Shown here: positions 34,124 through 40,478 of the stretch, piece after piece
How the letters are laid out: every line of letters begins with the position of its first letter
Numbering within the stretch: the stretch's first letter is position 1
Source of the DNA: Butyrivibrio sp.
GTDB taxonomy: Bacteria; Bacillota; Clostridia; Lachnospirales; Lachnospiraceae
Direction: 5' to 3'
DNA length: 64,000 nucleotides
Assembly: GCA_015056585.1 (NCBI GenBank)
Contig: SVFZ01000002.1
Coordinates: forward strand, 1-64,000
Program-made: the position numbers and the translations under genes
Notes under the pieces: model-generated
What the model was told of the DNA's origin: nothing
The model's database searches: none
Seen by the model: only the letters and a program-made list of their open reading frames with translations

Positions 34124-34630
34124 TCAAAGTCTAACCCTGCGTCTACCGGTTGTCATCCTGGCCTCGATGGCATGGTGAACATATATATCTGCGTTTTCAA
34201 TGATGCCATGTTTTTCATTATCACTAAGTGCTCTGACAATCTTGGCAGGACTTCCGAACGCCATCATTCCATCAGGAATAACCGTATTTTCCGTAATCAG
34301 TGCACCGGCCCCGATAATACAGTCATTTCCGATCTGAGCACCATTCATGATTATTGCGCCCATTCCGATAAGAACATTGTTTCCTACGCTGCAGCCATGG
34401 ACTATTGCACTGTGGCCTATAGTGACGTTATTGCCAACAGTCAGTTCATAGTTCTTATCTACATGGAGGACTGCCAGATCCTGCACATTGGTGCGATTGC
34501 CAATTTTGATCTCTCTTGAATCTCCTCTGACAACCGCGTTGTACCATATACCGCTTTCGCTGCCTATGGTCACATCTCCTATTACCTGCGCACCGGGTGC
34601 AATAAAGGCACTTTGATCAATCTTTCTCAT
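34124..34630 (-). CDS. Gamma-carbonic anhydrase family protein
   Basis: A 168-residue left-handed beta-helix protein starting at ATG 34630 behind GGGGTGGG; the in-frame GTG 9 bases earlier lies in that site. Hexapeptide repeats of the [LIV]-G-x-x-x form run through the whole chain. The three zinc-binding His residues are placed as in Cam/YrdA proteins: one in AVLHVDK and two in GHSAIVHGC. Members form trimers. Many show no carbonic anhydrase activity in vitro, so the call is to family rather than reaction. Confidence 0.85.
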   Translation of the reverse strand: MRKIDQSAFIAPGAQVIGDVTIGSESGIWYNAVVRGDSREIKIGNRTNVQDLAVLHVDKNYELTVGNNVTIGHSAIVHGCSVGNNVLIGMGAIIMNGAQIGNDCIIGAGALITENTVIPDGMMAFGSPAKIVRALSDNEKHGIIENADIYVHHAIEARMTTGRRRVRL

Positions 34631-34713
34631 AATTCCCACCCCAACATCTTGAAATAATTCTTATTTTTTTCGTGTTTTAATACAATATCTATAATAACAC
34701 AAAATTAGCTTGC

Positions 34714-35886
34714 TTAAAGGGCTGCTCTATAAATTTTCGCAACATCAGCTGCGCCAAGTGGACGTATTCTTGAAAGCTTAACTGTATCCTTCATGGTTGC
34801 ATCCAATGCAAGAGCAGTTATATCCTCATCAGATGGATTTATACCAAGACCGCTTAGGCTGACCGGCATGTCAATGCTCTTAAAGAATTCCACTGTTTTT
34901 TCAATTCCCGCAACAGCTGCTTTTTCGTCATCAGATTCATTAATTCCCCATACTTTGCGTGCATATCCGGCAAATCTGGGAAGTGCATCCTTATACAGCT
35001 CTTTTGCCCAGGATCCCCAGACAGCAGAAAGTGATGCTCCATGTGTGGCATCATAACGGGCTGAAAGTGCATGTCCCAGCTTGTGAACCGAAAAATCTTT
35101 TCCACGTCCGCACTCTGTGAGATTGTTGTGGGAAAGGCTGGATGCCCAGAAAACCTCGCACATAGCATCGTAATCGGCAGGATTTTCCACAACTTTTTTG
35201 CCGTTCTTGATAACTGTTCTAAGGAGACCTTCTGCAATCTCATCTGTCATGTCACATTTGATATCCGGGATGAAATAACGCTCCATTGTGTGCATCATAA
35301 TGTCTGTAACACCGGCAGCTACCTGATTTTTGGGAAGAGTTGCAGCAAGAGCCGGATTGACGATTGCAAACCTGCATCTGTTAAAATCGGTGTTTATACC
35401 GGCTTTTTTGCCAATTTCTTCGTTGGTAAGAACGGCAGAATCGCTCATCTCACTGCCTGCAGCTGCAATTGTCAGCACAGCACCCACAGGAAGTGACTTA
35501 GTAAGAGGCACCTTTTTTGTCCAAAGATCCCACAGATCATGCTCAGGATTGGCTGCTCCGTGTGCAATGGCCTTTGCTGTATCTATAGCGCTTCCGCCGC
35601 CAATACCTATTATCATATCTGCTCCGAAGGAAAGTGCCTTTTCTATGCCTTCTTTTGCATGAGCAAGTGTCGGATTTGGCTTAGCTCCGCCAAATTCCAG
35701 ATATTCCACTGATGCATCGGAAAGTGACTTCTCAACTCTTTCCAAAAGTCCGCTCTTTACAACACTTCCTTTTCCAAAAACAAGAAGAGCCTTTTTGCCG
35801 TACTTTTTGGCAGTTGCTCCGGTCTCATTCTCAACATCTTTTCCAAATATTACTTCTGTGGGCGCATAAAACTTGAAATTATCCAT
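34714..35886 (-). CDS. Iron-containing alcohol dehydrogenase
   Basis: A 390-residue type III alcohol dehydrogenase. The nucleotide-binding half includes GIGGGSAIDTAKAIAHG. The iron ligands are found in AGVTDIMMHTMERYF (Asp and His) and in KDFSVHKLGHALSARYDATHG (His residues). Sequence style and length agree with the BdhA/YqhD-like NAD(P)H-dependent butanol dehydrogenase group, which reduces aldehydes to alcohols in fermentation. It stands alone with a TAGGAGGA ribosome site. Its natural aldehyde is not known. Confidence 0.88.
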   Translation of the reverse strand: MDNFKFYAPTEVIFGKDVENETGATAKKYGKKALLVFGKGSVVKSGLLERVEKSLSDASVEYLEFGGAKPNPTLAHAKEGIEKALSFGADMIIGIGGGSAIDTAKAIAHGAANPEHDLWDLWTKKVPLTKSLPVGAVLTIAAAGSEMSDSAVLTNEEIGKKAGINTDFNRCRFAIVNPALAATLPKNQVAAGVTDIMMHTMERYFIPDIKCDMTDEIAEGLLRTVIKNGKKVVENPADYDAMCEVFWASSLSHNNLTECGRGKDFSVHKLGHALSARYDATHGASLSAVWGSWAKELYKDALPRFAGYARKVWGINESDDEKAAVAGIEKTVEFFKSIDMPVSLSGLGINPSDEDITALALDATMKDTVKLSRIRPLGAADVAKIYRAAL

Positions 35887-36009
35887 ACGTTCCTCCTATT
35901 AAATATCATCTGTTTTTCATAATGATCGTATTTTAAGCCAAAATACAGAGATTTGTTCTGATAAATCATTATTATTGTAAAATATACAGATAAGTTTTCA
36001 AGTGCCAAC

Positions 36010-36558
36010 TTATATATTCGTAAGAGAGATGATCATTTCAGCAGTCTCTAACATGTCTGTACCGGAGTCCATGGCGCATTTCTGCAGATATTTATGAGCT
36101 TCAGGTTCAGTCATATGGTGCCTGTCCATCAAAAGAGCCTTCGCCTGCTCTATGACCTTTTTGTCAGCATCAGACCTCTGCATCCTACGCTCTTTTGCCT
36201 TTTTCTTGGCGCGCCTTACACCTTCGATCATGATGTTTAATGTTGAAAAAAGATCTGTCCTCTGGAGGGGTGTTGGCAGATATACAAAATTATCACTTTC
36301 CGTTTCTGTTGGCGCTTTGTTGGTAGAAGCGATCATTATCATTTTGAAATAGGCCGGCAGATCCTCAAGCAGCTCTGAATACAGCATGTCACTTAAGCGG
36401 TATCCACATATTATGACACCGCTTCCAAGATCGTCCATGGCAGAAAGAGCCTGTACTCCTGAAGTACAAATGACACCTCCGTCATATCCGCCACGGCTCA
36501 ATATGCTCTTCAATTTTTGCGCGTCCTCAGACTTTGCAAAAGCAACAATTATGTTCAC
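36010..36558 (-). CDS. ANTAR-domain RNA-binding antiterminator with pseudo-receiver
   Basis: A 182-residue protein that starts at GTG behind GAGGCGG. The C-terminal 60 residues form an ANTAR domain: KKVIEQAKALLMDRHHMTEPEAHKYLQKCAMD, the three-helix unit that binds paired RNA hairpins. The N-terminal 120 residues look like a response-regulator fold, but the phospho-acceptor position reads IICGYRLSD, with Gly in place of Asp, and the acidic pair near the N-terminus is missing. So control is unlikely to be by phosphorylation. It lies 82 bases after glnA and is probably co-transcribed with it. Hairpins of the ANTAR type are present in nitrogen-gene leaders of this window (38038, 49583, 59839). 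Confidence 0.88.
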   Translation of the reverse strand: MNIIVAFAKSEDAQKLKSILSRGGYDGGVICTSGVQALSAMDDLGSGVIICGYRLSDMLYSELLEDLPAYFKMIMIASTNKAPTETESDNFVYLPTPLQRTDLFSTLNIMIEGVRRAKKKAKERRMQRSDADKKVIEQAKALLMDRHHMTEPEAHKYLQKCAMDSGTDMLETAEMIISLTNI

Positions 36559-36640
36559 AAAACCGCCTCATGCCAATTTATTGATCTTCACATTTCCGGA
36601 TAAGAAATCCAAAAAAACATCACATCATAAACAAGTAGGA

Positions 36641-37978
36641 TCAGAAAAGGTTGAGGTACCTCTTGATCTCCCACTGTGTTACGCAGGTGCGGAAGTCCTT
36701 CCACTCTGCCCTTTTGGCATCAAGGAACTTATTATATATGGATTCTCCCAGGGTTTCTTTTACAAAATCATCCTGTTCATAAGCATGGATAGCTTCTCCA
36801 AGAGTCATAGGCAAAGTTTCTGTACCGCTTTCCCTGAGCTGTTCAAAGGTTGCATGAGCTAAATTCTCATTAAGCTCTGCAGGTGGTGTCATCTTTTTCT
36901 CAATTCCCTCTATTCCGGCAGCAAGAATAAGAGCAATAGCAAGATATGGATTGCATGTTGCATCAGGGTTTCTCAGCTCGATTCTTGTTCCGTTTCCTCT
37001 ATAAGAAGGTATACGAATAAGGGCACTTCTGTTGGCAGAAGAGGAAGACCAGGAAATGCTGACAGGAGCGTCATATCCGGGAACAAGCCTTTTATACGAG
37101 TTAACAAGCGGATTTGTCACGAGTGTCATTCCCTTGACGTGAGAAAGAACTCCCGCTATAAAACTCCTGGCTGTATCAGAAATGACTTCTCCGTCACCTG
37201 TACCAAAAAGGTTGTTGCCATCCTTGTCTTCTGCCTGAATATTGATGTGCATTCCGGAACCACTGATTCCCTCAGTAGGCTTCGGAAGAAAGGTTGCATA
37301 AAGCCCGTGTTTCTTGGCAATTGTCTTTACAGCCATGCGGAAAGTCATGATCATATCGGCTGTGCGCTCAGCATCCTCCGCCTTGAAATCAATTTCATGC
37401 TGGGCAGGCGCAATTTCATGGTGCGATGAGGAAATATCAAATCCCATCTCTTCAAGATTGAGAATAATATCTCTGCGCACATTTTCTCCCTGGTCTGCAG
37501 GCGCTACATCAAAATATCCGCCTTTTTCCTTGGTCTTTGTTGTAGGCTGACCCTCATCGTCATAGTCAAATAGGAAGAATTCAGGCTCAGGATTTACTTT
37601 AAATCTGATTCCAAGCTTCTCAGCTCTCTCAACCACCTGTTTAAGAACATTTCGTGGATCACCGGAAAATGGCTTTCTGTCTACTGTATAGACATCACAG
37701 AACATTCTTGCAACTTTGCCGGCCTGTGGACGCCATGGATAAATCTCAAAGCTGTCCAGATCAGGATAAAGATACATGTCACTCTCATCGCTTCTTACAA
37801 AGCCTTCAACCGATACTCCGTCAAACATGCATTCATTGTTGAGGGCGCTCTCCAGCTGGCTTGCAGCGATGGCAATATTCTTGGGAACGCCAAAAATATC
37901 GCAGAACTGAAGCCTGATAAAAGCTACATCCTCTTCCTCAACAATGCGAAATATATCTTTCTTCGTGTACTTGCTCAT
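36641..37978 (-). CDS. glnA: Glutamine synthetase type I
   Basis: A 445-residue type I glutamine synthetase, the GSI-alpha length. Landmarks are NPEPEFFLFDYD, SSHHEIAPAQHEIDF, GSGMHINIQ, NRSALIRIP and RIELRNPDATCNPYLA. The Tyr adenylylation motif region of GSI-beta and its 25-residue insertion are not apparent. It makes glutamine from glutamate, ammonia and ATP. The leader at 37995-38063 has a promoter, an ANTAR-like hairpin and an intrinsic terminator, so expression is probably set by antitermination through the ANTAR protein encoded just downstream. A GSIII enzyme is also encoded at 55950. Confidence 0.93.
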   Translation of the reverse strand: MSKYTKKDIFRIVEEEDVAFIRLQFCDIFGVPKNIAIAASQLESALNNECMFDGVSVEGFVRSDESDMYLYPDLDSFEIYPWRPQAGKVARMFCDVYTVDRKPFSGDPRNVLKQVVERAEKLGIRFKVNPEPEFFLFDYDDEGQPTTKTKEKGGYFDVAPADQGENVRRDIILNLEEMGFDISSSHHEIAPAQHEIDFKAEDAERTADMIMTFRMAVKTIAKKHGLYATFLPKPTEGISGSGMHINIQAEDKDGNNLFGTGDGEVISDTARSFIAGVLSHVKGMTLVTNPLVNSYKRLVPGYDAPVSISWSSSSANRSALIRIPSYRGNGTRIELRNPDATCNPYLAIALILAAGIEGIEKKMTPPAELNENLAHATFEQLRESGTETLPMTLGEAIHAYEQDDFVKETLGESIYNKFLDAKRAEWKDFRTCVTQWEIKRYLNLF

Positions 37979-37994
37979 AATCCCTCCTAATATG

Positions 37995-38046
37995 AAAAAA
38001 GCGCCAGAAACAGCGAACAGAAATGTGTTCGAGTTCTGGCGCCCTT
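37995..38046 (-). terminator. Leader terminator (attenuator) of glnA
   Basis: In the minus-strand RNA GCGCCAGAA pairs with UUCUGGCGC, followed by UUUUUU, all between the glnA promoter and its ribosome site. An inner CGAACA/UGUUCG stem lies within the loop. Placement ahead of the gene makes it an attenuator rather than an end-of-gene terminator. Confidence 0.85.
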
Positions 38047-38049
38047 GCC
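38038..38049 (-). promoter_or_regulatory. ANTAR-like hairpin in the glnA leader
   Basis: RNA reads GGC-AAGGGC-GCC: a short stem with a six-base loop having A at position 1 and G at position 4. Its 3' half is the same bases that form the ascending arm of the attenuator, so the two structures exclude each other. The stem is only 3 base pairs and no first hairpin is seen upstream of it, which makes this the weakest of the three AAGGGC copies in stem strength. Confidence 0.45.
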
Positions 38050-38057
38050 TTTATGCT

Positions 38058-38087
38058 ATTTTACTCCACAAACTAAAGATTCTGCAA
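38058..38087 (-). promoter_or_regulatory. glnA promoter
   Basis: TTGCAG and TAAAAT on the minus strand, 18 bases apart. Transcription would begin about 7 bases after the -10, only a few bases before the AAGGGC hairpin. Confidence 0.6.
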
Positions 38088-38159
38088 CAACAGATTTAAA
38101 TAATCACATTCCTTTTCTGTAAACTCTATGTCGAAAGCCTTAATGTTTTCCTGCATCAT
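38073..38159 (-). CDS. Possible 28-residue small protein upstream of glnA
   Basis: An ATG at 38159 opens a 28-codon frame whose product is amphipathic and charged, ending CDYLNLLLQNL. It ends within the glnA promoter. No Shine-Dalgarno is visible, and the frame is closed by a stop just upstream, so it may be a leftover of a lost gene rather than a translated peptide. It is reported because its composition looks like protein-coding sequence. Confidence 0.25.
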   Translation of the reverse strand: MMQENIKAFDIEFTEKECDYLNLLLQNL

Positions 38160-38174
38160 ACATCGATGACAGGC
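38150..38174 (-). terminator. Weak terminator after the CE2-like esterase
   Basis: Stem CCTG-CATC/GATG-CAGG with one bulge and only AAAAC after it on the minus strand, 8 bases beyond the esterase stop. It lacks a real T run. Confidence 0.3.
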
Positions 38175-38181
38175 CTAAAAC

Positions 38182-39135
38182 TCAGAAACTAATCTTTTTT
38201 ATCGCATCTACGAGGTTCTTTGCATATACTTCGCATCCAAGGCAATTCGGATGGAGATTATCCAGGTAGTACTCCGGGAAATGAGGCACAAGCTTCATTC
38301 CTTCCACAACCGTGACATTCTTGTAACTGCCTGCAATCTTTTTAACCTTTTCACAGAATGCATCCATGATAGGGAATCCGTCAAAAGAGTCACCACGCCA
38401 GATCGGTGTAATGCAAAGGATCGGAATAGTATCTCCGTAAATGCCTGTAAGAGTCTCATAGTACTCTTCCACCGCGGTCATATTTTCATCTCTGTACTGG
38501 TTTGTTCCAAGAGCAACGATGATCTTGTCAGGACTGTAGCCATCCATTTTCATAAGTGACTTTTTATCGTACACGTACCCACCGATGCCCTGATTCAGGA
38601 TATCGTAATTTAAGGTCCTGTTAGCCACACTGACATAGGTATATGAAGATCTTAATGGGCCGTATCCCTGTGTGATGGAATCTCCCAGCCACAGTACCTT
38701 CTCGTTCTTGACTGCTCTTTCCACCTCTGCATCGGCAGTAAAGTTTTTGATAAGAGCTGTTGCATCAGCCGGAAGGTATATGATCACATTTTTCTTCTCG
38801 CCTTCAGGCAGATCCCAGGTTATAGTTCCGGTATCCAGAATATCTTTTACACGGACAATTCCGTATACAAATCCGTCCACAACAAGTTCAAAGGTATCCG
38901 GTGATCCTTTCCAGATGATCTTATAGTCAAAAGATACTTTGCTTGCGCCGGTTGTAAACTCTAGAGTTTTGGCTGTGGATGCAGTACATCTTTCGTACCA
39001 CATCTCGAAAGCACCCTTGAAGTATTCAATCTGCTTTTTTGAATACTGAAAAGACTGAAGATAGCCATCTTTTGTCTCTTCGAATTCATACGCCCCAAAA
39101 TAAATGTTTTTTAATTCCTCATTTGTTAAAACCAT
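38182..39135 (-). CDS. SGNH-hydrolase esterase, CE2-like
   Basis: A 317-residue protein from ATG 39135, 10 bases after GGAGGT; a TTG two codons earlier is the alternative. Residues 1-130 are a beta-rich domain. Residues 145-317 form an SGNH hydrolase with the nucleophile Ser153 in WLGDSITQGYG, the oxyanion Gly and Asn in NQGIGG and ALGTNQYRD, and the Asp-His pair in DNLHPN. An N-terminal jelly-roll plus SGNH is the layout of carbohydrate esterase family 2, which deacetylates plant polysaccharides. There is no signal peptide, so it would act on imported oligosaccharides. It has its own promoter at 39172-39200. Confidence 0.78.
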   Translation of the reverse strand: MVLTNEELKNIYFGAYEFEETKDGYLQSFQYSKKQIEYFKGAFEMWYERCTASTAKTLEFTTGASKVSFDYKIIWKGSPDTFELVVDGFVYGIVRVKDILDTGTITWDLPEGEKKNVIIYLPADATALIKNFTADAEVERAVKNEKVLWLGDSITQGYGPLRSSYTYVSVANRTLNYDILNQGIGGYVYDKKSLMKMDGYSPDKIIVALGTNQYRDENMTAVEEYYETLTGIYGDTIPILCITPIWRGDSFDGFPIMDAFCEKVKKIAGSYKNVTVVEGMKLVPHFPEYYLDNLHPNCLGCEVYAKNLVDAIKKISF

Positions 39136-39171
39136 TTTCAAAACACCTCCAACACAACATATTCCTTGTTC

Positions 39172-39200
39172 ATATTATCGTGAACCCCGCATTATTACAA
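39172..39200 (-). promoter_or_regulatory. Promoter of the CE2-like esterase
   Basis: TTGTAA and TAATAT on the minus strand with a 17-base spacer, about 37 bases before the start codon. Confidence 0.6.
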
Positions 39201-39210
39201 CATCCTAAAC

Positions 39211-39261
39211 AAAAAAACTCCGGAAGTCGGAGGTTTCTTTAAACCAACCGCTTCCGGAGCG
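39211..39261 (-). terminator. Terminator of the HAD-lipoprotein gene
   Basis: Minus-strand stem CTCCGGAAG/CTTCCGGAG extended by CGG/CCG, followed by TTTTTTTG, just after the stop at 39276. Confidence 0.9.
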
Positions 39262-39275
39262 TATACTATAATTTT

Positions 39276-40394
39276 TTATGCTGCGCCTTCTTCTGCATCC
39301 GGCTCCACATACTGTGTTTCAGATCTTTGAATGGTATCCGGGTAAATCTTAAGGAAATCATTTTTCATGGAAATCGGAACATATCCCTGATCGCGGTATT
39401 GAGCGGACTTTTCAGCCCAGTCCTGCTTTCCCCACTCGCGTACATCATCATCGGCAACAACCATGTAAGCCTGTGAAGGGTATGGATTTCTACTATCCAG
39501 CACATAATTCATCATGCTTGTATCACTTCCGCTGTTACCGAATGCAAGAACCGGGCGAGTGCCTATCTCTCTCTCAATCTCGATGGACTTGTTAGCATTA
39601 AGGTTTTTCTGGATAAATCCACCTGTAAATACGAGTTCATCGCCATCAGCATACTTGAAATCCATATTTGAAGGTACATCTTCGTAACCTCTCTGCTTTA
39701 CTTCAAACTCTGTTCCAATAACATGGGCCGGAGATACATATTCGCTGATAGGTGAGTTTGCGATGATAGCTCTTGAAGTCGTGCGCTCTGTTCCGCTGAT
39801 CACATATATCGTAAAGTCGTTATCATACAGGTACTTTACAACTTCCACCATTGGCAGATAGAATCCGTCGATGTAACGCATATTCTTGAAGCTGTCAGTG
39901 TTCTTTTGTCCAAACTCAACAGCGTAGTCGTAAAGCTCCTGAACAGTCATTCCTGCATAAGCCTTGGCAAAATTCCGTGCAAGTTCCTCACCTGCTGTGT
40001 ATCCGGGTTTGATCTCCATAGCTGCCGCCTTAAGTTCATCTGACACCTTTTCAGGATGATCTACCAGACAATAATTTATGAACATCATAGTATCATAGTA
40101 GGTATAAAAAGTTTCGCAGGTCAAAGTACCGTCCATATCAAAAACCGCGATACGGTCTTCAACAGGAATAAAGTTCTCTGCATCATTCTTATTTGTGACC
40201 TTATTTACATATTCTCTGAGACTTTCCGCAGCTTCAGCATCCGCAGACCAGTACTCTGTGAGAGCATTCCGGCTACTCTTTCCACAGCCTGTTGCACCGA
40301 TCCATACAAACGTAAGGGCAAAAGCCAGCAGGATTGAAAGAATGCTGTATTTTCTTTTGCTAAATAACTGACTACTGCTCAAGTTCTTTTCCAT
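39276..40394 (-). CDS. Membrane-anchored HAD-family phosphatase (putative lipoprotein)
   Basis: A 372-residue protein. The N-terminus has basic residues and a hydrophobic stretch ending IGATGC, a lipobox that would lipidate Cys37. The HAD core starts with FDMDGTLTCE (Asp86 nucleophile, Asp88 acid/base). It goes on with VISGTERTT (motif II) and LAFGNSGSDTSMM (motif IV acidic pair). The catalytic Lys of motif III is probably one of several around residues 250-270. An extracytoplasmic phosphatase acting on a surface or scavenged phosphate ester fits. Its promoter holds the TGTGACA direct repeat shared with the zinc-ribbon gene, suggesting control by the adjacent two-component system. Confidence 0.8.
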   Translation of the reverse strand: MEKNLSSSQLFSKRKYSILSILLAFALTFVWIGATGCGKSSRNALTEYWSADAEAAESLREYVNKVTNKNDAENFIPVEDRIAVFDMDGTLTCETFYTYYDTMMFINYCLVDHPEKVSDELKAAAMEIKPGYTAGEELARNFAKAYAGMTVQELYDYAVEFGQKNTDSFKNMRYIDGFYLPMVEVVKYLYDNDFTIYVISGTERTTSRAIIANSPISEYVSPAHVIGTEFEVKQRGYEDVPSNMDFKYADGDELVFTGGFIQKNLNANKSIEIEREIGTRPVLAFGNSGSDTSMMNYVLDSRNPYPSQAYMVVADDDVREWGKQDWAEKSAQYRDQGYVPISMKNDFLKIYPDTIQRSETQYVEPDAEEGAA

Positions 40395-40436
40395 AATAAT
40401 TCTCCTCTTTATTGTTCGTTTTTTATTTCTGCGAAC

Positions 40437-40470
40437 ATATTATCAGGATAACTGTCACAAACTTGTCACA
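40437..40470 (-). promoter_or_regulatory. Direct-repeat regulator site and -10 box of the HAD gene
   Basis: On the minus strand TGTGACA-N4-TGTGACA (40453-40470) is followed after exactly 10 bases by TAATAT (40437-40442). The two half-sites are 11 bases apart, one helical turn, as for OmpR-type regulators. The same layout appears at 45711-45744. Confidence 0.6.
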
Positions 40471-40478
40471 CCGGTAAG

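Noticed and set aside
37995-38087. glnA leader as a glutamine riboswitch
   Set aside because: The leader is only about 60 bases and shows a simple hairpin plus terminator; the multi-junction core expected of the glnA RNA class is not present. The ANTAR-type explanation fits better and is shared by other leaders.
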